DNA of 6,532 bases from Candidatus Woesearchaeota archaeon. GTDB lineage: Archaea; Nanobdellota; Nanobdellia; Woesearchaeales; WJKV01. Within the stretch, counting starts at the first letter, position 1. Each line of letters starts with the position of its first letter. Under the pieces are notes generated by a model. It saw only the letters and a list, made by a program, of their open reading frames with translations, did not search any database and was not told where the DNA came from. The stretch is taken from the NCBI GenBank assembly GCA_019322855.1, contig JAHWIA010000049.1:1-6532 (forward strand), in the 5' to 3' direction. The translations under genes and the position numbers were made by a program. Shown here piece by piece: positions 1 through 4,910 of this stretch.

Positions 1-26
1 TATTACATTTACAGATTATTGAAGAT

Positions 27-33
27 AGGAGGT
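27..33 (+). promoter_or_regulatory. Strong Shine-Dalgarno of the flavodoxin gene
   Basis: AGGAGGT lies four bases before the ATG at 38. Other genes here that appear to have their own promoter right at the start codon lack such a site. A strong SD suggests that this gene is translated from a leadered or polycistronic message whose promoter or upstream gene lies left of the window. Confidence 0.75.
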
Positions 34-37
34 TAAA

Positions 38-505
38 ATGAAAGCTTTAGTTGTATATTTTTCAAGGACAGGAAACACTAAAAAAGTAGCTCAGAAGATA
101 AAACAGAATTTAAAGTGCGATATAGAAGAGATAAAAGATGCAGTCAAAAGACAGGGAGTGATGGGTTATATGAAATGCGGCGCACATTCCTCATTAAAAA
201 TGTGCACAAAAATTCATGCAACAAAGAAGGATCCGTCCAAATACGATATTGTGATAATAGGAACTCCTGTCTGGGCCTTCAACATGGCAAGTCCTGTAAG
301 GACTTACATCATGAAGAACAAGAAAAAGTTCAAAAAAGTCGCATTCTTCTGCACTTTAGGCGGAAAAGGAAGCACAAAGACCTTCTATGAAATGGGAATG
401 AAGTGCAAAAAGACACCAAAGGCAAAATTAAAGCTTCTTGAAAAAGAAGTAAAAACGAATAAGTTTGCAACAAAAGTAAAAGAGTTTTGCAAAAAACTTA
501 GATGA
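38..505 (+). CDS. Flavodoxin-family protein (155 aa)
   Basis: This is probably a cytoplasmic FMN-binding electron-transfer or quinone-reductase-type protein. The N-terminus is a beta strand followed by the phosphate-binding loop SRTGNT (residues 9-14). A second FMN-contacting segment, GTPVWAFNMASPV (75-87), holds the aromatic residue expected to stack on the isoalloxazine ring. A third loop, CTLGGKGS (105-112), completes the site. The length suits short-chain flavodoxins. It is unusually lysine-rich, especially after residue 94, so a very acidic ferredoxin-like surface is not present. The start is fixed by the SD at 27-33. The gene ends exactly where the convergent tspO ends, with no base between the stop codons. 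Its redox partner cannot be told from sequence. It is not visibly co-transcribed with the UV-repair genes, so any link to them is only proximity. Confidence 0.88.
   Translation: MKALVVYFSRTGNTKKVAQKIKQNLKCDIEEIKDAVKRQGVMGYMKCGAHSSLKMCTKIHATKKDPSKYDIVIIGTPVWAFNMASPVRTYIMKNKKKFKKVAFFCTLGGKGSTKTFYEMGMKCKKTPKAKLKLLEKEVKTNKFATKVKEFCKKLR
470..497 (-). terminator. T-rich tract after tspO (possible terminator)
   Basis: Read on the minus strand, the first 40 bases after the tspO stop contain a run of six T (491-496) and further T-rich stretches. Archaeal RNA polymerase often terminates at such tracts without a hairpin. The tract lies inside the 3' end of the convergent flavodoxin gene, whose lysine codons supply the A-rich complement, so it may be only a by-product of coding. 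Confidence 0.3.
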
Positions 506-997
506 TCACATATTCAGATAAAAGATTAAGAAGTTCAATATGCCTGCGAAGCTCACCCATAAAATATACGGGATCAAAAGATAAGCTGCTGGTCTCGATA
601 CTCTATAGAAAGTTATTATTGTCGCGAGTATCATTGCCCACAAAAAGCACAGTTCTATAAAACCGCCCAATGGATTTCTAAGACCGAAGAATATGATTGA
701 CCACAATGCATTCAGCACGAGCTGTATTCCAAAGAATATCAAAGCGATCTTCACACCTTTCTTTTTCAGGCCCTTGTCCCACACCAGGAACAGGGCAATA
801 CCCATCAATATGAACAAAGTTGTCCATACAGGTGCAAACACCCAATTAGGAGGAGAAATGCTCGGTCTTTGTATTGTAGCGTACCACGTCTGTATTGCAG
901 GAGATGTAAAGAAACTTCCGATTATTCCTGCGAGATTACATATGACAATCGCCAGTATCAATTTAACGACTTTTCTTAGCTTTTTTGTATTTTTCAT
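506..997 (-). CDS. tspO: TspO/MBR family membrane protein (163 aa)
   Basis: TspO is a five-helix integral membrane protein (translocator protein, tryptophan-rich sensory protein). In bacteria it binds tetrapyrroles and is tied to light, oxygen and stress responses. Visible family marks are W38, the segment RPSISPPNWVFAPVWT (44-59), M65G66, the helix-3 pattern Q92...N96..W99S100, and the C-terminal P143...W147..FAGILN (150-155). Hydrophobic segments at about 10-30, 53-73, 83-104, 112-131 and 137-161 give the expected five helices. It is the last gene of the minus-strand run. The ATG at 997 lies 35 nt inside the upstream 130-aa gene, so translation is probably coupled; AAGG about 8 nt upstream could serve as a weak SD. 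Its presence next to two UV-photoproduct repair genes suggests a shared light-stress theme, which is inference. Confidence 0.93.
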   Translation of the reverse strand: MKNTKKLRKVVKLILAIVICNLAGIIGSFFTSPAIQTWYATIQRPSISPPNWVFAPVWTTLFILMGIALFLVWDKGLKKKGVKIALIFFGIQLVLNALWSIIFFGLRNPLGGFIELCFLWAMILATIITFYRVSRPAAYLLIPYILWVSFAGILNFLIFYLNM

Positions 998-1355
998 CTG
1001 CTGCCTTCATCTGTTTTACAATCTTTTTTGCCCACGAATATCCAGGATCCCCGCCCCATAACAGCCACGCAATATAACCGTTTGTAGGTCTGCTAGGATT
1101 CGACCAGCCAGGCTTCTTGTCTCTCTGATGCCTGGTGAAATAATTCTTCATCCGTTTCACAGTCGCAGGAGCCATTGTGCTTCCTCTTGCAAGATTTGAA
1201 GCCCGTACAATACCAGAACCAATGCCTAACTTTCCTGCTTTTTTAGAAGAGAGCCCGCCCCTGTGAAACTTTTTCCTTAACTCAAGACCTCTCTTTGCAG
1301 CTTTTCTAACTGCAATAGGCGGCTTGAAATTGATGTGTGAATATCTTTTCAGCAT
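963..1355 (-). CDS. Phage-associated conserved protein of unknown function (130 aa)
   Basis: The function is unknown. The sequence matches, from memory, a small domain common in tailed-phage and other viral genomes, sometimes near or fused to prohead-protease genes. Its pattern runs: VRKAAKRGLELRKKF (16-30), RGG (32-34), a GSGIVRASNLARG region (46-58), TVKRMKNYFTRH (65-76), then GYIAWLLWGGDPG (93-105) and W108. The protein is strongly basic (N-terminal half and K-rich tail), compatible with nucleic-acid binding, but no catalytic motif is recognised. It starts 24 nt after the uvsE stop and overlaps tspO by 35 nt, so it belongs to the same transcription unit. An internal promoter is possible (1391-1400). 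Placement among DNA-repair genes makes a DNA-related role conceivable. The family assignment is by recall and needs a profile search. Confidence 0.75.
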   Translation of the reverse strand: MLKRYSHINFKPPIAVRKAAKRGLELRKKFHRGGLSSKKAGKLGIGSGIVRASNLARGSTMAPATVKRMKNYFTRHQRDKKPGWSNPSRPTNGYIAWLLWGGDPGYSWAKKIVKQMKAADEKYKKAKKSR

Positions 1356-1379
1356 CTTTTTTGCCTCTTTTTACTTTAT

Positions 1380-2273
1380 TTATGATTTGAAGTATTTAAG
1401 CTTTTTTAATATTCCAATAGCTTTAAGTGCACTTTTCTCCTTGTCTTTTATTTCAAGCATTAAATCAAAATCAATTCCTTTTGTTTGTCCAATAAAATTT
1501 CTGAATTGTCTTAAATCAATGTGCTCTGAATGAGATCCTTTTCTTGCAGACTTCTTCTGATCGCTGTAATGCACCATTATAAGTCCGTCTTTTCTTTTCC
1601 AAGTTTTTTTCGCAAGCATCAATCCATGCTTGACAGATTCTCCATTATTTTTGCATTCATGATGAAATTTATCAAAAACAACAGGCACATTCATCTTCTT
1701 GCTCAACATTAAACAATCCTTTAAGTCATAACAACGCTCATCATTCTCTATGACAAATCTTTTCTTTACAAAAGCAGGAAGTTTTCTATAGCTCCGTATA
1801 AAGCGCCCTATTGATTCTTCTTTATCTCCATAAACTCCTCCAACATGGATCATTACTTTTGCTGTACTATCCAAACCCATGGCCTCAAGAAGCTTGCAAT
1901 GATATTCAAGCTCTTTTTTGCTGTTTTCAACAATCCTTTTGTCTTTTGCATTTATTAAGACAAATTGGTCAGGATGCATACTGATCCGCATCTTATTTTT
2001 TTTGATAAAATCTCCGACAGATTTGAGTTGCTCCTTGAAATGTTTAACCCAGTCTATTTTACATATAGGATGAGATGCAAAAGGCACCAAAGGAGAACCT
2101 ATCCTGAAAAATAAGAAACCATGCTCTACATTCCATTCCAAGATCTTCTGCAAACAATCAAGATTGTTTTGTACTGTGGAAAGCAATCTTTCTTTAGAAT
2201 AAGATTTCAATCTGAAAGTAGAATTCGCAGTGCAGCCAATGCTTCTATTTATGCAAGGATAACCTAATTTCAT
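1380..2273 (-). CDS. uvsE: UV damage endonuclease, UvsE/UVDE family (297 aa)
   Basis: UvsE is a metal-dependent TIM-barrel endonuclease that nicks DNA directly 5' to pyrimidine dimers, 6-4 photoproducts and some other lesions. Eight residues line up with the metal ligands I recall for the Thermus thermophilus enzyme: H68 (in PFASHP), H100 (in ISMHPDQF), H143 (MIHVGG), E176 (VIENDE), D201 and H204 (FDKFHH), H235 (MVHYSDQ) and E274 (MLEIKDKE). The N-terminal MKLGYPC is typical. I start at the ATG at 2273, not the in-frame TTG at 2291. It gives the usual family N-terminus, follows the upstream stop by one base, and has AAAGG about 5 nt upstream. At 297 aa the protein is of normal length and looks complete. 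The position two before H235 is Met, where I recall a modified lysine in the Thermus enzyme. It sits directly behind a second UV-repair gene. Confidence 0.95.
   Translation of the reverse strand: MKLGYPCINRSIGCTANSTFRLKSYSKERLLSTVQNNLDCLQKILEWNVEHGFLFFRIGSPLVPFASHPICKIDWVKHFKEQLKSVGDFIKKNKMRISMHPDQFVLINAKDKRIVENSKKELEYHCKLLEAMGLDSTAKVMIHVGGVYGDKEESIGRFIRSYRKLPAFVKKRFVIENDERCYDLKDCLMLSKKMNVPVVFDKFHHECKNNGESVKHGLMLAKKTWKRKDGLIMVHYSDQKKSARKGSHSEHIDLRQFRNFIGQTKGIDFDLMLEIKDKEKSALKAIGILKKLKYFKS
1391..1400 (-). promoter_or_regulatory. Possible internal TATA box before the 130-aa gene
   Basis: CTTAAATACT on the minus strand, inside the last codons of uvsE, resembles an archaeal TATA box. A start site about 26 nt on would leave a leader of roughly 15 nt carrying AGAGG before the ATG at 1355. 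It could let the 130-aa gene and tspO be expressed apart from the repair genes. The region is AT-rich, so chance resemblance is likely enough to keep confidence low. Confidence 0.3.
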
Positions 2274-2274
2274 C

Positions 2275-2697
2275 TTAACCTTTCTTGACAAGATTCACTA
2301 AAAACTCTTTAGTTCTCTTTTTTCTGAAGTACTTAAAATAGCTGGGCTTTCTTCGAATACGCGCAATCAATCTTTTCTTTATTATCTCTTTATCTTTCTT
2401 GCTAGGCCTCCAACCTTTCATAAAAGACTTTTTGCAGCCTCTTAAACTTACAGTTTTAGTGGCCTTGAAACCCCTTCTTTTCATTTCTTTCTTTAATCGT
2501 TCGTGCCTCTTTTTCAGATAAAGAAGTTTGTTCTTGAAAAATAAGATATGCCCTTTCCCTAATCGATAATCCTTTGGTATCTCGCCTGTATCAGGATGCT
2601 TTTTCACATACGAAACAAGCATCAGAATCTCTAGATATTCTGCAACTAAGTGCTGGTCTGTCAGACATCTGGGATTTATTATATTGACTCTAACCAT
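2275..2697 (-). CDS. T4 endonuclease V-like pyrimidine-dimer DNA glycosylase (140 aa)
   Basis: This is a homologue of phage T4 DenV, which excises cyclobutane pyrimidine dimers as a glycosylase and cuts the strand by AP-lyase chemistry, using the alpha-amine of residue 2 as nucleophile. The N-terminus MVRVN matches T4 MTRIN. DQHLVAEYLE (14-23) matches T4 DQHLMAEYRE, with catalytic E23 kept. LGKGHILFFKNKLLYLKKR (46-64) matches the T4 LGAGH region, and KRRGF (73-77) and the aromatic SYFKYF (119-124) match T4 KRGF and WYKYY. The length (140 versus 138 aa in T4) supports starting at the ATG at 2697; an in-frame ATG at 2772 would add 25 basic residues and bury the catalytic N-terminus. Val replaces Thr2, and T4 Arg22 and Arg26 become Leu and Met. 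It overlaps the mazG stop by 8 nt and ends one base before uvsE. Confidence 0.92.
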   Translation of the reverse strand: MVRVNIINPRCLTDQHLVAEYLEILMLVSYVKKHPDTGEIPKDYRLGKGHILFFKNKLLYLKKRHERLKKEMKRRGFKATKTVSLRGCKKSFMKGWRPSKKDKEIIKKRLIARIRRKPSYFKYFRKKRTKEFLVNLVKKG

Positions 2698-3049
2698 CTT
2701 TTTTATCAATACCGCCCGCACGGACATTGCCATGATTGCCTTTTGTCTCTTTCTGCGGGAACCGCTTTTCATACTCTTCCATTACCTTGTCTATCGCGAT
2801 CTTGGAATCTATGTCGCAAAGGTACGATACCTTGAAGATCAAGTACAGCATGTCGCCAATAAAGTTCTCCACTTCTACCTTGTTTTCCTTAATCAATCTC
2901 TGCTGTGTCTCAGTGTCCACCCATTTGATAACATTCCAGAACTCGCCGATCTCTTCGTTCATGTTAAGAAGCAGATCCTTCATGCTGTGCGGCGTGCTCC
3001 AGTCTCTATCGTCATTGAACTTTTTCACATAGTCTTGCGTCTGTCTCAT
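2690..3049 (-). CDS. MazG-like nucleotide pyrophosphohydrolase (119 aa)
   Basis: This is an all-alpha NTP pyrophosphatase of the MazG superfamily. Members hydrolyse (d)NTPs to monophosphates and often clean the nucleotide pool of damaged bases; they also occur widely in phages. The first acidic helix carries NEEIGEFWNVIKW (31-43), giving the EExxE metal motif (E32, E33, E36). The second helix has E59, E61 and D66 in EVENFIGDMLYL (59-70). In the classic ExxD motif a Glu sits three before the Asp, and here that place is F63, so one metal ligand may be shifted or missing, or this is a subfamily trait. The C-terminus is short and charged. It is the first gene of the minus-strand run, with a TATA-like box 26 nt upstream and no SD, so the message is probably leaderless. 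Its substrate is unknown; sanitising oxidised or photodamaged nucleotides would suit the context. Confidence 0.87.
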   Translation of the reverse strand: MRQTQDYVKKFNDDRDWSTPHSMKDLLLNMNEEIGEFWNVIKWVDTETQQRLIKENKVEVENFIGDMLYLIFKVSYLCDIDSKIAIDKVMEEYEKRFPQKETKGNHGNVRAGGIDKKDG

Positions 3050-3070
3050 AAATTCAATCTATTATAATCT

Positions 3071-3079
3071 TATATTTAA
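3071..3079 (-). promoter_or_regulatory. TATA box of the mazG/UV-repair operon
   Basis: TTAAATATA on the minus strand is centred 26 nt before the A of the mazG ATG at 3049. This predicts a transcription start at or next to the start codon and hence a leaderless message. No SD is present, which agrees. It probably drives the whole run down to tspO. Confidence 0.7.
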
Positions 3080-3093
3080 GCCTTATCTTAAAT
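3074..3093. promoter_or_regulatory. Inverted repeat between the divergent promoters (possible operator)
   Basis: ATTTAAG (3074-3080) and CTTAAAT (3087-3093) form perfect seven-base arms around a six-base spacer. The left arm overlaps the mazG TATA box and the right arm lies about 11 bp from the TATA box of the bleomycin-resistance-like gene. A dimeric regulator bound here would cover the mazG promoter. In such AT-rich DNA an arm of seven may arise by chance. Confidence 0.35.
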
Positions 3094-3104
3094 TTCAGAA
3101 AATC

Positions 3105-3114
3105 TTTTATATAA
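3105..3114 (+). promoter_or_regulatory. TATA box of the bleomycin-resistance-like gene
   Basis: TTTTATATAA is centred about 24-25 nt before the ATG at 3134. With no SD in between, a leaderless transcript is predicted. Confidence 0.7.
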
Positions 3115-3133
3115 TCCATAATATGAATACAGT

Positions 3134-3547
3134 ATGCAATTCAATAAACTAATACCAGAACTCATTGTAACAGACTTGAAGAAAAGTCTAGAGTTTTATG
3201 TAGACATTCTTGGCTTCAAGATTGAATACAAAAGAGAAAACTTTGCCTTCATCTCTTTTCAGGGCAGCCAATTGATGCTTGAACAAAACCTGGATTCTGA
3301 CTGGAACACAGGCAAATTAGAGCATCCGTTCGGCAGAGGAATAAATTTCCAGATAGAAGTAGAGGATGCAGGACTATTGCTTGATTCGTTAAAAAAGAAC
3401 AATTGTCCTCTAAAGATGGAACTGAAAGAGAACTGGTACAGGAAAGATAACAAACTATTGGGACAGAAAGAATTCCTGGTGCAGGATCCTGACGGTTATT
3501 TGCTGAGATTCGCGCAAGAAATAGGAGAAAAAGAAATAAAAAATTAA
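3134..3547 (+). CDS. Bleomycin-resistance-like protein, VOC/glyoxalase superfamily (137 aa)
   Basis: This is a vicinal-oxygen-chelate fold protein of the bleomycin-resistance type, thought to sequester glycopeptide-like DNA-cleaving compounds as a dimer. The two beta-alpha-beta-beta-beta halves are visible: PELIVTDLKKSLEFYVDILGF (8-28) with LMLE (47-50), and GRGINFQIEVEDA (67-79) with WYR (101-103) and the signature FLVQDPDGYLLRFAQ (114-128). The 137-aa length is usual. The start at 3134 fits the TATA spacing; the ATG at 3123 is out of frame. The gene diverges from mazG and its stop overlaps that of lipoprotein 1 in TTAA. The ligand is unknown; many chromosomal members are annotated this way without tested resistance. 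Protection of DNA would fit the neighbouring repair genes, but this is inference. Confidence 0.9.
   Translation: MQFNKLIPELIVTDLKKSLEFYVDILGFKIEYKRENFAFISFQGSQLMLEQNLDSDWNTGKLEHPFGRGINFQIEVEDAGLLLDSLKKNNCPLKMELKENWYRKDNKLLGQKEFLVQDPDGYLLRFAQEIGEKEIKN
3527..3543 (-). terminator. T-tract terminator of lipoprotein 1
   Basis: Immediately after the TAA stop of lipoprotein 1, the minus strand reads a T-rich tract with only A and C interruptions, and an identical tract follows lipoprotein 2. It suits archaeal factor-independent termination. The same bases encode the last residues (EKEIK) of the convergent bleomycin-resistance-like gene. Confidence 0.55.
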
Positions 3548-4245
3548 GCAAATTGCTTTGTCACGTCTTCTTCATCTACTTTCAATGAAAGTATCTCAAA
3601 AGATCGTTGTACAGGTTCTGATGCATCGATGTCTTCTATCATCTGTGCAGTCACGCCATTGAACATGTACAGCCACATGTTAGCTGTCTTTCCGTTCAAA
3701 GTGTATTCGACAAGCATTACATCCCTATCAAACATATTTTCTGTACTTATCTCGTCAGCACAGTTGAGAGACATTGCCCAGTCCATTGGAGTAAGCCTGT
3801 AATATTCGTCATACTCCACTGCGAACTCTTCTTCAGAGTCATCACATCGCTTCGGGTCTTCACAATATGCAACTGCATCTTTTGTGCTCAAGTCAAGATA
3901 GACTGTATCGAAGTATTCTCCCCGGATAAACTTTGTAGCTTCTGGAAGAATGATCTTCATCTTGTCCCCTTTCACAAACACTTCATACTGCTGCCTGAAA
4001 TAAGGAGTCTCTCTCATGTAATAATGCAACTGGTCAGTGTCTGCTTTTGCAATAAGATCTTTGATTTCAGGATCCATGCAATCCACAGGTTCTGCAGGTT
4101 TTGTTTCCTTCTCAACAATAGGCTGGACTTCTTTCTCAACAACCGGCTCTTCTGCTACAGGCTCTTCTTTCATGACTTTCTCTCCACCGCACGCACTAAG
4201 AACTAGTAGAGAAAGAACAAGCAATACAAACAATAATTTCTTCAT
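3544..4245 (-). CDS. Lipoprotein 1, secreted and lipid-anchored (233 aa)
   Basis: The precise function is not recognised. A bacterial-type lipoprotein signal is clear: MKK, a hydrophobic stretch (4-16), then lipobox LSAC with Cys19. Next comes an E/P/V/K-rich spacer (22-55) with repeated EEPV-like segments, typical of a flexible tether. The globular part follows, with strand-like segments QYEVFVKGDKMKIIL (86-100), VYLDLSTKDAVAYC (115-128) and TANMWLYMFNG (187-197). These recall the antiparallel sheet of LolA/LppX-like lipid-binding proteins, but weakly. Cys56, 128, 134 and 162 could form two disulfides. I start at the ATG at 4245, not 4269, because the signal peptide then begins directly at MKK and GGGGGTG lies 5 nt upstream. 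It is paralogous to lipoprotein 2 at both DNA ends. Its stop overlaps that of the convergent bleomycin-resistance-like gene. Confidence 0.85.
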   Translation of the reverse strand: MKKLLFVLLVLSLLVLSACGGEKVMKEEPVAEEPVVEKEVQPIVEKETKPAEPVDCMDPEIKDLIAKADTDQLHYYMRETPYFRQQYEVFVKGDKMKIILPEATKFIRGEYFDTVYLDLSTKDAVAYCEDPKRCDDSEEEFAVEYDEYYRLTPMDWAMSLNCADEISTENMFDRDVMLVEYTLNGKTANMWLYMFNGVTAQMIEDIDASEPVQRSFEILSLKVDEEDVTKQFA

Positions 4246-4250
4246 AATAA

Positions 4251-4257
4251 CACCCCC
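4251..4257 (-). promoter_or_regulatory. Shine-Dalgarno of lipoprotein 1
   Basis: GGGGGTG on the minus strand sits five bases before the ATG at 4245 and selects this start over the upstream in-frame ATG at 4269, which would place charged residues before the signal peptide. Confidence 0.65.
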
Positions 4258-4282
4258 ATTATCAACCAATGAAGTTTTCCCA

Positions 4283-4290
4283 CTTATAAA
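4283..4290 (-). promoter_or_regulatory. TATA box of lipoprotein 1
   Basis: TTTATAAG on the minus strand predicts a start near 4261 and a leader of about 15 nt carrying the SD. The same box with matching flanks precedes lipoprotein 2, so the promoter was part of the duplicated unit. Confidence 0.65.
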
Positions 4291-4303
4291 TCTTTCTGAA
4301 AAA

Positions 4304-4320
4304 GAAAAAGAAATAAAAAA
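4304..4320 (-). terminator. T-tract terminator of lipoprotein 2
   Basis: The bases directly after the lipoprotein 2 stop are a T-rich tract identical to the one after lipoprotein 1. Unlike that copy, this one lies in non-coding DNA, just upstream of the lipoprotein 1 promoter, where termination would insulate the two genes. Confidence 0.6.
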
Positions 4321-4884
4321 TTAATAGCCTTCAGGCATCTCAATGTCGCCGAGCTGTTCTAACTGCTCCTGCATCTGTCTCAATAATTCTGTCATGTCCT
4401 GGAATTCTACATCTGTAGGCACATCGAACATCTCTTCGCCGAACTTTGCAGGATTGCACTTTACATTCATTGCTTGTTCCTTGATGTATTCTGGGCTTAC
4501 CTTTGGCATCTCTTCCGAAGGCATGTCTTGTTTCTCAAGCTTCATCTTTATGCCTTTCTTTGTGTCAGGATCCCATGAATAAAGCATGTCATCCCTGATT
4601 ATGGATTCTGCACTGCCCTGCGGAGTCACTGTCAAGGTCTTTATCCTTTTCTCGCCTTTCATGTAGGTTGTGGCAGTTATTCCTTCCATTTCATACTCGC
4701 ACTTGTAAGGCACGTTCAGCATGAATGCCTTTGCCATGTCTGTCACCAGACTTGCAGTCGTCTCTCCTGCTGCTTCTTCGACTTCTCCTGTCATGTCGCC
4801 TGTATCTTCTACTGCTTTTTCACTGCCGCATGCGCTAAGGACAACTAAAGAAACAACAAGCAATACTAACAATAATTTCTTCAT
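4321..4884 (-). CDS. Lipoprotein 2, possibly LolA-like (187 aa)
   Basis: This is a lipid-anchored extracytoplasmic protein of unproven function. The signal peptide is nearly that of lipoprotein 1: MKKLL, a hydrophobic core, lipobox LSAC with Cys19. A short acidic E/T/G-rich linker (22-45) follows. The mature part shows alternating strand-like segments: PYKCEYEMEGITATTYMKG (59-77), KRIKTLTVTP (79-88), IIRDDMLYSWDPDTKKGIKMKLE (95-117), then FDVPTDVEFQDM (153-164). This layout resembles LolA/LppX-type half-barrels that bind lipids, without a decisive motif. Cys62 and Cys143 may pair. The C-terminus is a Q/E-rich helix (165-180). It has a perfect AGGAGGTG SD and lies 26 nt after the lpxC-like gene, so it may be read from that promoter as well as from its own TATA box. 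An LpxC-like neighbour suggests an envelope-lipid role; this is inference. Confidence 0.85.
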   Translation of the reverse strand: MKKLLLVLLVVSLVVLSACGSEKAVEDTGDMTGEVEEAAGETTASLVTDMAKAFMLNVPYKCEYEMEGITATTYMKGEKRIKTLTVTPQGSAESIIRDDMLYSWDPDTKKGIKMKLEKQDMPSEEMPKVSPEYIKEQAMNVKCNPAKFGEEMFDVPTDVEFQDMTELLRQMQEQLEQLGDIEMPEGY

Positions 4885-4889
4885 AAAAA

Positions 4890-4897
4890 CACCTCCT
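4890..4897 (-). promoter_or_regulatory. Shine-Dalgarno of lipoprotein 2
   Basis: AGGAGGTG on the minus strand, five bases before the ATG at 4884, is the strongest ribosome-binding site in the window and fixes the start. Confidence 0.8.
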
Positions 4898-4910
4898 AGA
4901 AGCTGATGAA

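Larger units (their letters stand above)
3527..4298 (-). repeat. Tandem duplication unit A (lipoprotein 1)
   Basis: This unit shares three blocks, in the same order, with the unit at 4304-4935. The 3' block at 3527-3547 is identical over 21 bp to 4304-4324. The start-codon and signal-peptide block at 4187-4254 matches 4826-4893 at 59 of 68 positions by my count. The promoter block at 4283-4298 matches 4920-4935 at 15 of 16. The sequence between the 3' block and the signal peptide is not obviously alignable. Confidence 0.75.

Noticed and set aside
693..1061. Open frame of 122 aa on the plus strand across tspO and the 130-aa gene
   Set aside because: Antisense to two well-supported genes, no recognisable domain, no SD or promoter.
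2274..2291. Longer uvsE starting at an in-frame TTG at 2291
   Set aside because: It adds six residues inside the preceding gene; the ATG at 2273 gives the family-typical MKLGYPC start with an AAAGG upstream.
2698..2772. 25-residue N-terminal extension of the endonuclease V-like protein from the ATG at 2772
   Set aside because: The catalytic amine must be at residue 2, the 140-aa form matches the T4 length, and the extension only mirrors the overlapping mazG frame.
2684..3067. Plus-strand open frames opposite the mazG-like gene
   Set aside because: They are complements of a clear MazG-family coding sequence and show no family features.
3050..3133. Bacterial sigma-70 promoters in the AT-rich divergent region
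   Set aside because: TATAAT-like strings occur, but the spacing of TATA boxes about 26 nt from start codons on both strands, repeated at the lpxC/permease region, fits archaeal promoters better.
3134..3547. Acquired antibiotic-resistance gene on a mobile element
   Set aside because: No transposase, integrase or terminal repeats nearby; chromosomal VOC proteins of this type are common and mostly untested for resistance.
3249..3551. Minus-strand open frames opposite the bleomycin-resistance-like gene
   Set aside because: Low-complexity antisense translations without a start signal; the plus-strand VOC signature is unambiguous.
4246..4269. Lipoprotein 1 starting at 4269
   Set aside because: It would put eight residues before the signal peptide and run through the GGGGGTG SD; the ATG at 4245 matches the paralogue.
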